From assembly GCF_008831285.2 (NCBI RefSeq), contig NC_045143.1, forward strand, positions 2,675,503 through 2,739,502: a DNA stretch of 64,000 bases. Reading direction: 5' to 3'. Every line of letters starts with the position of its first letter. Position 1 is the stretch's first letter. A program made the translations under genes and the position numbers. Shown in pieces: positions 11,428 through 24,159 of the stretch. Under the pieces are notes generated by a model. That model saw nothing but the letters and a program-made list of their open reading frames with translations. It had not been told where the DNA came from and did no database searches. Source of the DNA: Nymphaea colorata (Eukaryota > Streptophyta > Magnoliopsida > Nymphaeales > Nymphaeaceae).

Positions 11428-11833
11428 CAAATACAAAAGGAAGGCTGATATATCAAAAAGTTGGAGATGATAACTTCGTCTAGGACAGGAAGCAACATAC
11501 GAGCGCATGACTTCAATGAGGCTTGTGGCATCAATTACGAGTGCATGTAGTGTGTTCTTACTTCATTCCAATAAGAAAACATAACCAGGTTGAACTAATT
11601 TCTTTCTGCAGAACACAGTAATTTGCCAAACAAATACAAAAGAAATGCTGATATATCAAAAAGTTGGAGATGATAACTTCGTCTAGGACAGGAAGCAACA
11701 TACGAGCGCATGACTTCAATGAGGCTTGTGACATCAATTACGAGTGCATGTAGTGTGTTCTTACTTCATTCCAATAAGAAAACATAACCACGTTGAACTA
11801 ATTTCATTCTGCAGAACACAGTAATTTTCCATA
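11428..11833. repeat. 203 bp tandem duplication
   Basis: Two head-to-tail copies, 11428-11630 and 11631-11833, start with caaatacaaaag and differ at only a few bases. No coding content is visible. Confidence 0.9.
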
Positions 11834-14800
11834 CCATTAAGATTGTCATACCATTAACGATCAAAGAACAACATTATACATGCATGTTAACACATGAATG
11901 ACACATGCACTTGAACTGCATGTGCATGCAAGAGGTACATAAGACATGCATTTGCCATTCATACACACAAACAGACACACGCCCATGGGGTACCACAGAA
12001 GATAGAAGATAAAATGCAAATAGCTTATCCAACTGTATGAACAGAATGCATACAATGAAGTTCATAAATATTACCTTGTGACAACGGCTGGTACATGCAT
12101 TGAAGTTAACGCTTATTAGGGGTGAAGGCTTAATCCATTTACATCAGATCCAAGTACTACATGTCTTGATCAATTGTTTTTGCTCACCATCCAAGCCCCC
12201 CCTTATATAACTGCTGATCATTTCCGAGCAATTGGAAGCCGCTGACGAGGCCAAGAAATTGATATTACATGATCGTTCTTTTCCATCTTTTTTTGCAGCC
12301 AACTCCCCTGTTTCTTTCCAACAAAGACGAATGCATCAATAGTACAAGCATGACCACGACACTTCATCAATTTTAATTTTTTGCAACGAGTCAATGACAC
12401 TTCTTGTTGATACTAATGCTATTATTATTTGTGTCCATCTTCACCTCCACAATATAATTCTCTTATAGGTCACAAAATTATTTTTTATCAATGATGACCG
12501 TTATTTTAGTGTGAAATATTTATTTAATAACGTGAAACACTTGCATAATGCTCTTTGTTTTCTTGTGCACCATATGGGGATCTTCCTGCTCTAATACCAT
12601 ATTTGAAAAAGCAAATAAAAATCTAACCTCGTTTTTTCATATAGAAGTCCAACATCAATCTTAAGGAGTGTAAGAATTAATATTTATACATTCTTTTTTT
12701 ATAAGGATATCTAGATATTTCTCTTGACTTTTTTTCAACGCCAAGCAGATGATCATACTTCTTGATAATGTCAACATTACTTTTAAAAATACATGTTTAT
12801 TTAGGAAACAATGTCAACTGATAATTTCATATAATGTTTGTAAGCATCATTCCCCTCCTATGCTTTAAACCTCGGATCCATCAAGAACATGTTTTAGGTG
12901 TGTTTGGTGGCTCCAATCCTGTGTTAATATTCAATGAATATGTGCCAGAAATCAGAAAAAAAATCCTCGAGAAATTGGGTTTGATTTGCAAAACAATAGT
13001 ATTCAGTGAGTCTACCCTAATTTTTGGGATACATTCGTGGAATACTAATGCATACCAGCGTCTAGGGTACATTTCATTGTAATATATAAGATTTTGATAT
13101 TTTAAATTTTAAATATAGATATTTTAAATTTAAAAGTAGATATTTGATTACTGTCAACAGATCCTAAATCGAATTAAATCTATATTTCACCATACCCACT
13201 TTTTTGAATATCTATGTATTCGGATTCGAATTCAGACAATTTTTTTATCGTTATCTGAATCTGAAATCTAAATCTGACTTTCAAATTAATGTCCAAATCT
13301 GAATCCAAACTACGTTATAGATGCTGATAGGTTATTTGTTTGAAACTATATCCGATCCCAATCTGATTCTGGACAATATTTAGTTACATCCAAAACGGAA
13401 ACTCAATTCAAATGGATGTCATTTCTTATATCTCAATTCAACGTAATTTAATCGAATATCAAAATTTTTTATTAATTTGGTTTGGTAGGATGGGGATCTA
13501 AATCCGATTTATTGACATCTTGGATGCAAAACGTAGTGACTAACAAAACACTGATCTTTACGGCAGTGATATGAAGGGCGCAAGGGTGACCGTTGTAATT
13601 GGATTTGGATTCAAACTTGAACTCACGACTATTTTTTAAAATTGAATTGAAACCCAACTAGCAAATAATCATACATTCATATGAATTTGAACTCCACTAA
13701 GAGGTCTGACTCCACATTCGAAATTACATCAGTACTTAGATATATCTGACTTTACATGTCCCCTAATGCTGTATGAGGAGCTGGGTGACGCGAGCTCCAT
13801 GTTGTAAGCTCGGACTCCACTTGACTTGCTCATTAAAATAAGTTGTAATATATATATATATATAGAGAGAGGGGTTTTAGAGTGTGATGGGGATGCTAAA
13901 AAATTATTCAAAAATTGAGGGCTGTTTCAAACATAAGAATAAAGATTTGGTCTTTTTTATTGAGTGACGTAAAAAAGATCGACATTTTTCACGACATTCA
14001 TTATGTTCAAAGCTTGTGCTTCTATTTTTAGCGGTTTGCTATGTCTGTAAACCATACTTGGAGCCGAGAGACTTAGTTGCTCTGTCCAAAATAATAAATC
14101 CTGCAGTCAATGTCTTGTCTCTTTTTCCAAAAGGCATAACATAGTTGGTTTCTTTGAGTGTTGTGGTTACATAATGAGTTTTCTGTTCGATTTTCATAGG
14201 TACTACTCATCTAAACTACAAACTGTGGTATAAGCGGTGCTTGAATTGAAGGGTATACCGTCGGACCTCTTAGGAAAGAATTAGCTTTGCGTCTCCTTTA
14301 AATTGCAAGTGTGCAGTTAACGTTTGTGAATTGCATGCTCGAGCTCGACATGCAACTCACGACCCCTCCCCTTTCTAAAACAACAACTGAGCGTGGTTCT
14401 GCTCGTCATACCATTTCATTGCAAATTTGCCTAATCTCTGGACATGGTTGTCTTTCTCGGTATCTGGAAGCCAGCGGGAGGGTGGCAAGAAACGCCATGA
14501 CTGCCATGGTGATGAGAAGGAAATGAAGAAGCGGGTGGAAGGTGGAAGGTGGAAAGAAAGAACAGAGTGAAGTTGGTGGGAGCATGGGAGGTAGGGTGGT
14601 GTCCAGGTTGAAAGAAGTGATACTTACCAAACATGTTTGATCTATTTACATCCTTACCCATCACTAACCTCCCTTGTTTGTGAACCTCTCTGCTTTCTAT
14701 GAAGAAGAAGAAAGCACATGATAGACGAGAAGGCGAAATTGCATTGGGAATTAAGATTGTTCGGTTGCCTGTCATCACTTCTAGGAAGTTCGCTCCTTGC

Positions 14801-15026
14801 CCATTCTAACGAATATTGAAGATTCATAAGAGCATTTAGCTGTTTCATTCATCACTCCAAGTGTAAAAGGAGGTAGATATCTTCCTAACTTAGTTAGCGT
14901 TTGATAAAAATGTTGAAGGGTAATTTGGCAGCACAAACACTTTGTAAACATTTTATGAATTCACTCAAATTTTGAGGACAAGTTCTTATAAGTCAATACT
15001 TGTCTACTATCTAATGAACTTACCTT
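11834..15026. other. Intergenic, repeat-derived, no gene seen
   Basis: Short ORFs only. 13080-13500 is rich in imperfect atctgaatcc/aatccgaat words, as in old MITE-type repeats elsewhere in the window. A TA run sits at 13849-13862. Nothing here resembles a conserved protein in any frame I read. Confidence 0.5.
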
Positions 15027-15120
15027 TATTTTTGGAGTAAATTCATAGAACACTCACAAAAAGCTTTTGACAGCCTCTATTTTTGGGGTAAATTCATAGA
15101 ACACTCACAAAAAGCTTTTG
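15027..15120. repeat. 52 bp short tandem repeat
   Basis: The segment tatttttggagtaaattcat...aaaagcttttg is repeated with a period of 52 bases (starts at 15027 and 15079). It lies in non-coding DNA. Confidence 0.8.
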
Positions 15121-15814
15121 CTGTCAAACGGCCTCTAAAATATGTATATTCAAATTTTATGTTCCAAGAAAAAACCACAATGTTTTTGAATCAAGACACT
15201 ATGTTTTCTCATCAAACACTCTTTTAGACTACCAACAGACCTGGAAATAAAACAATTAACAGCGTCGTAGTCTTATTACCGTATTTGGTTGTGTAGATTT
15301 TCTAATGGGCTCAAAGACTTGAAGACTCATATTTTATTGAGCAACTCAAAGGTTTTAGAATTCTTTTATTTACGATGAGAGGGAAAATTTGGAGTGAGAT
15401 GAGATACCTAAGAATAAGGAGGAAACGCCAAAAGTTGCAGTGACAAGATTTTTTGGATGGTTTAATTTGGGACTCATTCAAGGAAAAGCCAAAAGTCGAT
15501 TCGATTCGATGGTCGATTCAAGAGTGCCAACATTAGTTCTTTTCTTTTTCTTTTCAATTGAAAGGATCCAAATCAGTTTTTACATCACAGCTTTGAGGCG
15601 GTCGAAGAAATTTTCGGATCCGATTCATCGTGGCCGACCTCGAGGATTCCTGAAGCAAACAGTCGGATTGTCGCGGGAAACGGCGAATGCTTAATTTTGT
15701 CATCCATGCACGGGCAAATAAATAAATAAATATGAGTAAGAGATAGAAAGAGAAAAGGAGAAGTGTGCTGGTTTCCATATATACTATAGAGGTGAAGCGT
15801 GGCTGGACGCAGGA
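15121..15814. other. Intergenic, no gene seen
   Basis: Short overlapping ORFs on both strands at 15440-15872 have no recognisable domains. The stretch ends at the GAGCTCGA-rich repeat. Confidence 0.5.
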
Positions 15815-15970
15815 CTAGGGCTACACACGAGCCGAGCCGAGTCGAGCTCAAGCTTGCCCAGCTCGAACTCAACTCAAACTCAAGTCGAGCTGCCTAACAG
15901 AAGCTCGAGCTCGACTGGATTATACAAAGTCAAGCGCGAGCTTGACTCATTAACTCGATTAACTTGTGTG
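15815..15970. repeat. GAGCTCGA-rich degenerate repeat
   Basis: The stretch begins actagggctacacacgagcc and then repeats gagctcgag/ctcgaactca words, a composition often seen at ends of plant hAT-derived elements. It directly abuts the 3' end of the GH17 pseudogene, so it may mark the insertion that truncated it. Confidence 0.45.
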
Positions 15971-15971
15971 C

Positions 15972-16500
15972 TGGAGTTGTAGGCATCGGCATTGTTCATG
16001 GTGGCGTAGGGCTCTTGCTGGGATCCCCTTTCGAAGGCTACCCTGTCTTTGTGATTAAGATGGGCACATCCAAGAAATTGAGGTTCTCCATCGAGACATA
16101 CGAGGAATCGATCATGGCGTCGAGGATGTTACTGTAGTGAAGCAGAGTATTGGGATCAACCTCCTCTTTTGTGGGACTGATTGGTTGGAACAGAGCATTG
16201 TCAATGAGAACCACACCTTTGTTTTGCATAAAGACATATTAGGGATAGAAATTGAGCATCAATGGCGAGCCGGTTCTGCGGAGGAGAGAGTGGTGAAGAC
16301 CTAATCACCGACGGTGATGGGGACGACGGCGGTGTCAGAATAGAATAGAAGGAGGTGATGTTGGTCTTGACCCAAGCTGCAGCCTGTAGAGGCAGGCATT
16401 GGAGGAGCCGATGCCCAGCAGTTGGTTGTTGGGATGACGACGATGCAAGCAAGGGTTTCTAAAACTCCACACATTTGGGCATACCTCACCCAAATGAGGG
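15972..16500 (-). pseudogene. GH17 beta-1,3-glucanase fragment, frameshifted
   Basis: Pieces of a plant glycoside hydrolase family 17 protein (endo-1,3-beta-glucosidase, callose-cleaving cell-wall enzyme) lie in different reverse frames. In order along the minus strand they read IPNNQLLGIGSSNA, WVKTNITSFYS, TGSPLMLNFYP, MQNKGVVLIDNALFQP, VDPNTLLHYSNILDAMIDSS and a degraded TGWPSKGD motif, in which the Trp codon is now TAG. That motif normally holds the catalytic nucleophile Glu as ETGWPS; here the residue reads Lys (TKTG). At least three frame changes, a stop, and missing N- and C-terminal parts make it a clear pseudogene. The family match is by motif memory. Confidence 0.8.
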
Positions 16501-17159
16501 AGGCATAATGAAAGGATTTTTATTCGATTTAAACTTCATGAAATCATGTAACCGCGGAGATGACTCTAATGATAAGCCCAACATCGCAAGCATGTTTTGA
16601 TCAACGGGAGGACCACGGCCATCTGGCAGACCTCTGGCAACCTGGCGGCAGGTGGATTATACCGCAGCTACACAACCGCTGAATAAATTCTCTTTCCTCA
16701 AAATCCTTCACATTCTTACATGTTTTAATCTCCCGCAACACATTTTTGACCTTTTCTATTTAGTGCTGGTGTTCAAAGACTCAACACTGGGCAACGAGCC
16801 AAATGCTTGTAATTTGGTACTTCGCAAGTAATAGTATTCATCTATACACATGCATATATACATTCCACCGCTTTTTTTTTTTGGTGTATTATTGACGACT
16901 CTTTTAAAAACTTTTCATGTATTGTCGATGATTTATTTAAAAATTCTTGTTATGTAGCTTTTGTGTTTTTAAGATATTAAAATATAAAATATTAAAAATT
17001 TCAATGACTAAGTTGGCCGAGCTTGGGTCAAGGTTTCGGACCAGCCCAAACTTGGTTTTGTTGAATGCGTTAATGAGAATTTAGGTATGAAGAACAATAT
17101 GAAATGTCAAAGGGATGGGATTGGATGCGAAGAATACAGAGGGTGCCTTTGTTGAAATT
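16501..17159. other. Intergenic between two pseudogenes
   Basis: AT-rich DNA with no conserved coding signal in any frame I read. A short T run and TA-rich words near 16840-16880 are the only features. Confidence 0.5.
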
Positions 17160-18169
17160 TTAAAAAACCCGCCGGGTAGTCCCGTAACGCGCTCTGCATG
17201 CGTTTCTGGGGCGATCTGAAGAGGCCAAGCGCGCTGGTCTTGGTGGAGACGATGATGCCGGTGAAGGCGGAGGAGGTGGCGGTGGTGGCGACTGTGGCCC
17301 CATGCCTCTTCCTGGCCAAGTACACCACCGAACCAAAGACGTGTTCCCGGCGTCTTCGGGCCTGACCGTCGTCGCCCAAGAGTTGCACAAGCCTGTTCGC
17401 AGAGAGATCCAGATACTCCAGCGAGGCACAGGCGCCTAGATCGGGGATACCGCCGGAAAAGTTATTCGCCGACAGGTCTAGTTTCCAGAAGTTCGCGCAC
17501 TCGGCGACCAAGATCCCGCCAGAAACTGTGTTCGCCTTCAGGGAGAGCAACCGAAGCGTCCGGCAACCCCCGGAACAGAGCATCCATGTAAGCGCCCCTT
17601 GGCCGGAAATGCTGTTGAAGCTCAGGTCGAGTTCCTCGAGCGCCGGAGGCAATGTTCCGCTGCCTCCAGCCGAGAAGGAAATGGCGTTGCAGGATAAATT
17701 CAAATGAACGAGGCTGGAGCATGACCTCAGGGCAGAGATGCCGGAGAGGTCGCCGGATATGGAGTTCCCACCAAGGTCAAGAACAGCTAAACCCACTGCG
17801 CAGGCCATCCCAGCGAAGGCGGAGAGATTTCCGGTGACATTCGCGGAGCTCAGCTGCAAACTCTCCAGCCCATCCAAACCCACCAACAACGCCACAACGT
17901 GTCAAAGATCGACGGTCAGCTGCCTCGAGCTGAGCGTCAGAGACGAGACGCGACCGGCAGTGCAAGCGACACCGTAGAAGTCGCAGACGCGGTTGCTCGG
18001 AAGGCAATCGGGGATGGAGTTGGGCAGCCTTGAAGTCCAGGAGCCGGCGGGCGTCGTTGTCGCCATTGGCGGAGGAAGACAACTGCCGCTGCAACGACGC
18101 CCCAGCCTCGAAGCTGAAGAAGACTGAGAAAAGAAGGAAAGAGACGCTGACGGCTGTGAAAGTGTTCAT
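17160..18169 (-). pseudogene. BRI1-type LRR receptor kinase, N-terminal relic
   Basis: The start at 18169 opens a signal peptide (MNTFTAVSVSFLLFSVFF) followed by LLDFKAA. A one-base frameshift near 18027 then moves to the frame reading LPSNRVCDFYGVAC and VSSLTLSSRQLTVDL, the paired-cysteine cap of BRI1-like brassinosteroid receptors. An in-frame TGA sits near 17900. After it, leucine-rich repeats continue (LESLQLSSANVTG, LVHLNLSCNAIS, LEELDLSFNSISG, LEYLDLSANRL) to about 17390. Beyond this the frame loses similarity; no island domain, membrane span or kinase follows. A normal BRI1-like protein has about 1,100-1,200 residues, so this is a truncated, disabled copy. The region is GC-rich, unlike its flanks. 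A TATA-like ctataaata lies about 120 bp upstream (18289-18297, minus). Confidence 0.85.
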
Positions 18170-18702
18170 GAGTAGCTCTGCACCGCCCTGTGCCTCTTCA
18201 TTCTGATCCCGCAAACCACATCGCCATGACCGCGCGAGAGAGAGAGTTGGAGAACGACAAAGACGAAGCGAACAGATAGACGGCAGATTATTTATAGTCT
18301 CTTGAGGCAGAGTGATTCACATGTGCTCGCTCGGATTTTTGGCAGCTTCCGTCGGCTGGAATTTTTTCCAATCCTGTTTTTTTTAACAGGACCCACATTT
18401 ACTTATTATTTTCTAATCAAGACATGCGATGGGAGTGACATTTTCTTCTTTCACTTCCGAACAAGGCCGGAACACTTACAAGTTACAAATCGTGTCTCTT
18501 ACTCCTCACGTGTTATTCTCAACATGCTTTTCCGATGCACACAGTATTGACAACTGACATATTGAATTTGGGGCGCTTTTTGAGAAATAAAAAAATATTC
18601 TTCAAATATTTTGTAATGATCTAAAATGCGTGAATTTTTCGTCTGTGTTACTAAACATCAAGGCCCAACAATTATTGCCTCCAAATATCATCTTGGAATT
18701 TT

Positions 18703-19229
18703 TATTTCTGTACAGCTGAGACCCATTCATCAGCGAGCATACAACTTATCGCCTCGCTCTGCAAGAAGGACGCCTGGGTGAAGGCATCCAAGCAAGTGCG
18801 CTGGTTGGTGACGATGCCACTCATGAGGTATGGACCAGGTCTGCCTGGTCTTGGGCCAGGCTGGTGGAGTCGTAGGAGTCGAGGGTAGAGAGGGTGCTAA
18901 CCAAGAAATCGGTGGTGAGTTCGGAAAGCAACAGGCAATCTTCGAGAGCGACTGTCGCTCGTGGGGTGAGGGCGGCCTTATCCCTTATGGTCTCGTTTAT
19001 GAGGGAAGAGAAGGTGGCTGACTGCTGTAAGGACTTCTTGATAAGGTACTGGTCGTAGCCATAGAAATTGGAGAAGGATTCACTCGACAAGAGGAACTGA
19101 CAGAAGGAAGGATCGGTAGTGAAGGTGCAGGCATGGGAAGTTTTGAGACATGGAGGTAGGAAAGAGGAGAGTGAGGGCGAACAAGAGTGGGATGAGGAAC
19201 CTGGTGAAGGCTGTTGCAGAGCTCCCCAT
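18703..19229 (-). pseudogene. Pectinesterase pro-region/PMEI domain relic
   Basis: From 19229 a good signal peptide opens (MGSSATAFTRFLIPLLFAL). A frameshift near 19150 leads into the PMEI fold: ACTFTTDPSFCQFLL, YLIKKSLQQSA, VALEDCLLLSELTTDFL. A second shift near 18832 is needed to read GIVTNQRTCLDAF, the end of the pro-region in type-I pectinesterases. A stop follows about 20 codons later, and no catalytic domain is present. Known members keep pectin methylesterase inactive in the secretory pathway. Here two frameshifts and loss of the enzyme domain indicate a pseudogene. A stand-alone PMEI origin is possible but less likely, given the TNQ-TCLD motif. Confidence 0.78.
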
Positions 19230-21765
19230 CTTGTATGGTGTTTCATTTGGTGATGTTTCTACCAAGCTATGGCTCTTGTCCTGGTGAGATGGGATGATGT
19301 GCATGTCGGCCCAGAGTTGGCGCGGCCAACTTGCAGGTTGAATTCAATAGTCACAATCTCTTTGGGATGTGCGGTCAAACGATCCTCTCTCCCTCTCGCT
19401 CTCTCTTCCCCCGTTCGCATGAGTTATATTAACGTGTTATTGGTATTGGTAAAAGAGGAACAAAGAAGCTCAGTTGTGCGTGATTCCATCGACGTGCGTC
19501 ATTGGTATTGCAGATCAATCCGCGTTATAGACTACAGTCTTGATGTCATCCCACACACAGTTACTCAGTCTCCCTGGACCCTTGCTTTCTCTGCAAGAAT
19601 AACAGCATGCCTCAGCTTCCAAGTGTTCCATAAAGCTGAAGGAAAAGACAGTCTCCAGCACTTACCCACAACGCCAGGAATCTTCTTCCCCACCACCACT
19701 TCATTGCTTCCTTCGAGTTCTTCAGTTTGGATGAGACATCGAACCTTTCTGCAATCATATTCCAAACAGGCTGTACCTTTTCATTTTTCACACTTTAGAA
19801 ACAGAGGGACATTAGTCTCTCCATCTCTATTTCAGATAAGGAAAACCTGTTCACCAAACTGATCCCAAAAACAGTATCCATCGTCAAAATCCTGCATGCC
19901 ATGGCCAGATAGTGAAACCCATTTCGCCCTCGGCAGTGCCTCACGCCAGAGCAGTCCAACCTCTGGATCTGGATAGGGCATACATAAAGTGATTAAAAAA
20001 TAATTTTTTTTTCAATGTAAAATTTTTTTTGCTTATCATTTTGCCAGGGTGGGGCCATGGCCTAGGCGGCCCCCCCCTCCCTCCGCCCTGCTTACTTTCC
20101 CATTCCATAACATCATCCTCAGTCGTTAGAGCTGTATCTCTAATTGCAAGCGAGATCCATGGAGTTTCATATTTATTGCGTCTGCCCCTCATGGCCTCAT
20201 CCCCCAACTCACCATCCCACGCACTGTACAGTTTGAGTTGCCTTGTACCAAGGCATGAAGTTTTCCTGCACCAGGTATTATGGAATGATCCGACTGGAAC
20301 TCAGCACTTCTACCAATTACCTTTCGCCCAGGCGCCATCTTACTCGATGGCTCACCTCTTTCCATCCCCACATTAGCCCCCTCCAGAACCCACGTTAACC
20401 TTTTCTTTGAGTGGTTTGCAGTAGTTCTTTCTTAAAAATGTGTCAAAAACTTATGAATTAGTTAACTAAATGTGGGCATGTTTTGATTCTTAGGAATGGT
20501 TCAGATGCTCGTTAAGGTCATCGACTAGCTGACCTTGTACATGCCCTTCAGTGTTGGTGATTGTGATGACACTTAAAGCAATCACTGACGGCAAAGTGCA
20601 AGTGTCAAAAACACATGAACCAGGTCTTAAAAACAAGTTCAAAAAAAAAAACAGCTTCCCATGCAAACCTGGTTTTTCAGAAAGTTTTTTGAAAGGTGTC
20701 GTCCAAATACAACCTTAAAGGTTTTCAAGAAAACGTGTCAATGTCTGTCTACTAGAGATCATCTCTTCTTAATTTTGTGATGGAAAAATACATATAACGT
20801 GAAGAGGTGGTTGAGCTAATATATGTCACTGGTAAGTTTATGAACTTAAGCGATGCATCTAGCTAGAGGTGCTGCTTCAGAAGATTGTATGAATGGACAT
20901 ATAGCATGAATCTACATGATAAACATACTGAAAAGTATATTACCAGATTGGTGGTGCTCCAGCAATGGCTAATTACGAGTTGACAAGAGTCTATGAGCAA
21001 TTGCATCTGCTTGATGTACTAAACAATTCGGATCCAACGGCATGAGTCGGACAGATTTAATGCAACTTGATGAAGGGGAGGTAGTGCACCACTCAGGGGA
21101 ATGAGGGCCGTTTCCAGATTGGATCCACTTGATGCATTTCTTTGCTTGGTCTTGTTGATGACAGACCCGTAAAAACTAGGTTGGCATAAACTATGGATAT
21201 CTTATGAGCCGAGCACCGCGTTGGAAGTTCACAACCGAGTAAGAGCGGACTTAGACTGCTCCCATTAGGCGCAATCTCTTTCCAAGCTTGCCAAACTGCT
21301 GATATCTAGAATGTTGCCTAGAACAGAGAGGTTGCATGGTGGCCAGCGTTATGAGCGTAGAGTCAACACTAAGATGGAACAATGGAGGTTAGAGTTTACT
21401 TCCTCTAAAGCGACCGTTTGGAGTTTAACCTGTCCTATTCAAGGGAGATTGGCTCCCTACCATTTTATTTTGAAGAACGAGATTATATACAAAGAGAAAA
21501 AATGTACAAAATTCTGAGCATCAACAGCAGAGCAAAAAACCAAAAAACTAGCTGGCGAGCCCTTCTGCCCTAAAATTAGACCAAGAGTCACACGACGTCA
21601 AAAGGATACGCCTTAAAAAAAAATTCTCAGAGAACAGCAACACAGCTGGAACCTGGAGGAGCTCCCTAGCCACCATCATCACGTCCATCTCCTTCCCCAA
21701 ATCTGCACAGATATTCACCCACTTCAAGCGTGCGCAGATATTCACATATGGCACCCGCCGGAATA
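19230..21765. other. Intergenic with unidentified degenerate frames
   Basis: Between about 19560 and 20380 the reverse strand has several short, GC-richer open stretches in different frames (for example AKWVSLSGHGMQDFDDGYCF near 19900), suggesting another decayed gene that I cannot identify. 20600-20720 has aaacctggttttt words that recur at 45080-45240. The remainder shows nothing recognisable. Confidence 0.35.
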
Positions 21766-21770
21766 CAAAC
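21766..21770. repeat. 5 bp target-site duplication, left (caaac)
   Basis: caaac immediately before the 5' LTR equals caaac at 26755-26759 after the 3' LTR, the 5 bp duplication expected for copia integration. Confidence 0.9.
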
Positions 21771-22017
21771 TGTTAAGGAAGGATTTGGATAATGATTGAA
21801 GAGCCTATAATTGTGGATGTAATTGGTGACGTCAAGCCCCTATAATTGTGGATCTGATACGATTTTATATCTTGTCATATTTTATTATAACCTCTCATCA
21901 ATTGTACTCTATATATTTGTTGTATTCTCAATCATATACAACATAGAAGAGATTTTAGTATTTGCTCGTGTCCTCTCTTTCTCTCTCTCTCACTCACGAT
22001 ACTCTTGAGGTTTTTCA
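21771..22017 (+). repeat. 5' LTR of copia element
   Basis: Starts TG and ends CA, with tctatatattt near 21909 as a TATA candidate for the element's own transcript. It differs from the 3' LTR mainly in its first 60 bases and in the length of the CT run. Confidence 0.93.
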
Positions 22018-22030
22018 TGGTATCAGAGCC
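22018..22030 (+). promoter_or_regulatory. Primer-binding site (initiator tRNA-Met)
   Basis: tggtatcagagcc complements the 3' end of plant initiator methionine tRNA and directly abuts the 5' LTR, as in most plant copia elements. Confidence 0.92.
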
Positions 22031-22756
22031 AGCCTCTGCTCCACCTTGATTTTCCATGGATCAATTGCAGAGATTACTTTGCAGCAAAATATTGCAAAGA
22101 TCCTTGTTCATCAATTCTGCTGAGTCCTCTGTTCAGCAACTGTCCTGCGTTCTTGTTCATCTGAGCACCACCACCAGCGTCGGCAACCGTTGGCCTCCAT
22201 AGTACTCACTTAGCACCCTCTGTTCGTTCCGGTTCCAATGAACCCAAGCTTGACCAAATCCAACACCTGAGCCGGCTGGAATCGCAGATTTTCCAACCGT
22301 TGTCAGTTCTGGCCGCCTGTTGTAACCCGAGATTTTGCTAAAATTCCGACTGCCCGCGTTGCCAGCTCCGGCCACCATTTACGTCGAGCTAGGACCCATT
22401 GGAATCGTCTTCCTCTTGTCTATCTCTTCACCAGGGCACTATGACACCAGGGCGCTATGAATTTTTAACCACAAGCTGGCCTGAAGAGCTCCCTATGGCT
22501 GTATTGAAGCTGAAAACGAATTTGGTGGCGTCACTTCATCTTAGGCACGATTTTGCTGTGGTTCGGATCTGAAAATGAATTTGGTGGCGTTGGATTCTGT
22601 TGGGAGTCTACTATTTTCTATCTAAATTTCAGAATTTTTTGGACAATCCAGTGAGGTGTTGCTGATTTTTCAAGAGACGAAGGTCCCTGGATCTACTAAT
22701 AGGGTAACGTCCTCTTTCTTTTGCTGTAACCATCATATTCTTTCTCTAGAAGTATT

Positions 22757-24121
22757 ATGGCAACCCCATCGTCAACTCAATGGAATGCTATCGCTGCACT
22801 TGTCTCTGTTAAGCTTAACCGAGACAACTATTTACTATGGATCTCTCAATTGGAATTGGTCATAGAGTCTCAAGAACTTATACAGTTCATAGATGGGACC
22901 TTCCCCGCTCCTTCAAAAACCATTGTGAAGGATGGCAAGATTGAAGTAAATCCAGAGTTCGCTATTTGGAAGAGGTCTGATCGACTAGCACTAAGTTCGA
23001 TCAAGGCCACCGTCTCCGAACTAGTTCTCAGATAAATCGTGACTAGTAAATCAGCGTTTGAGGCATGGAATACGCTGAAAAAGTCGTTTCGTTCTCAATC
23101 ACCTTTGAGAATAATGTTGCTGCGAAAGGAGTTACATTTCATTCAAAAAGGCAATATGGATATGCAAACTTACTTGGAGCGAATCAAATTTCTTGCTGAT
23201 ACACTATCCGCGGCCGGATTAGATAGAATGGATGGTGATCTTGTACAGATCACAACGAATGGTTTGCCTATTGAATATGAAAGTTTTGTGACTCTCATTA
23301 GTACTAATTCTTCAAATGCCTCGATTATATTTTTTGAGTTGTTTGATCTTCTGCTCACACAAGAGAAGGGACTTAATATGTTCAAGTCAGCTAGGGTTGA
23401 TCCTCACAAATCTATCCAAGCATTACCAAAGGTTGAAAACCATATTGCTTTCGACACTTTTCGAGGGCGCGGAAGAGGATGAGGTGGCTTCAGAGGTCGA
23501 CAAGGAGGTCGATTCCAAGGAAGAGGAAATCGACCACATATTCCAACTCAACCACCACAAACTGGAGACTCCAACAACAATGCAGAAAATGAAAGTCATC
23601 CTTGCACCATCATCACATGTCAATATTGTGGACGGAAAGGTCACTCGGCAAGGACGTGTTATGATATTCCGCGTGCATTCTTTGCTATGAGTCTACAAGA
23701 ATCCACTGGTGAATATTGGTATCCTGACTCGGGAGCAACCAATCATATTGTCAACAACGATGAGATGATGCACAACAAGACGACATATGATGGATCGGAC
23801 AATATCATGATTGATAATATTTTAAGTTTCTCTATTAAGCATATAGGGAATTTATTAGTTAATACTGCAGGGTCTTCATTTCATCTTAACAATGCCCTGC
23901 ATGTGCCCAAAATGGCTCACAATCTTTTATCGGTGGGAAAATTTACATCTAAAAATGATTGTATTTTTCAATTCTCACCACATGATTTTGTTATTAAGGA
24001 TCAACAGACGGGCAAGATTCTACTTCAAGGACCAAAGATGCGTAACGGGCTCTATCACATTAAGGCGACAAGGTCAAACATGGATTCATCTTCAACCAAG
24101 GGAGCAGCGTTTACTTGCTAG
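22757..24121 (+). pseudogene. Copia gag and protease, interrupted by stops
   Basis: One frame runs from MATPSSTQWNA with in-frame stops at 23033-23035 and 23480-23482. The first part is the UBN2/retrotran-gag type (NYLLWISQLEL, SAFEAWNTLKKSF, LERIKFLADTL). An Arg/Gly-rich stretch precedes a zinc knuckle, CQYCGRKGHSARTC, at 23618 (CX2CX4HX4C), which packages element RNA. The aspartic protease active site DSGATNHI lies near 23730. The frame ends at TAG 24119, before the pre-integrase region, where a frameshift is needed to continue. Confidence 0.9.
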
Positions 24122-24159
24122 TTTCCAACAAGCGTCAAAAAAATTTCAGCATCATTTGA

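Noticed and set aside
19565..20376. Several GC-richer frames that might be a decayed F-box/kelch or other gene
   Set aside because: No ordered motif could be read with confidence; left as unidentified intergenic sequence.
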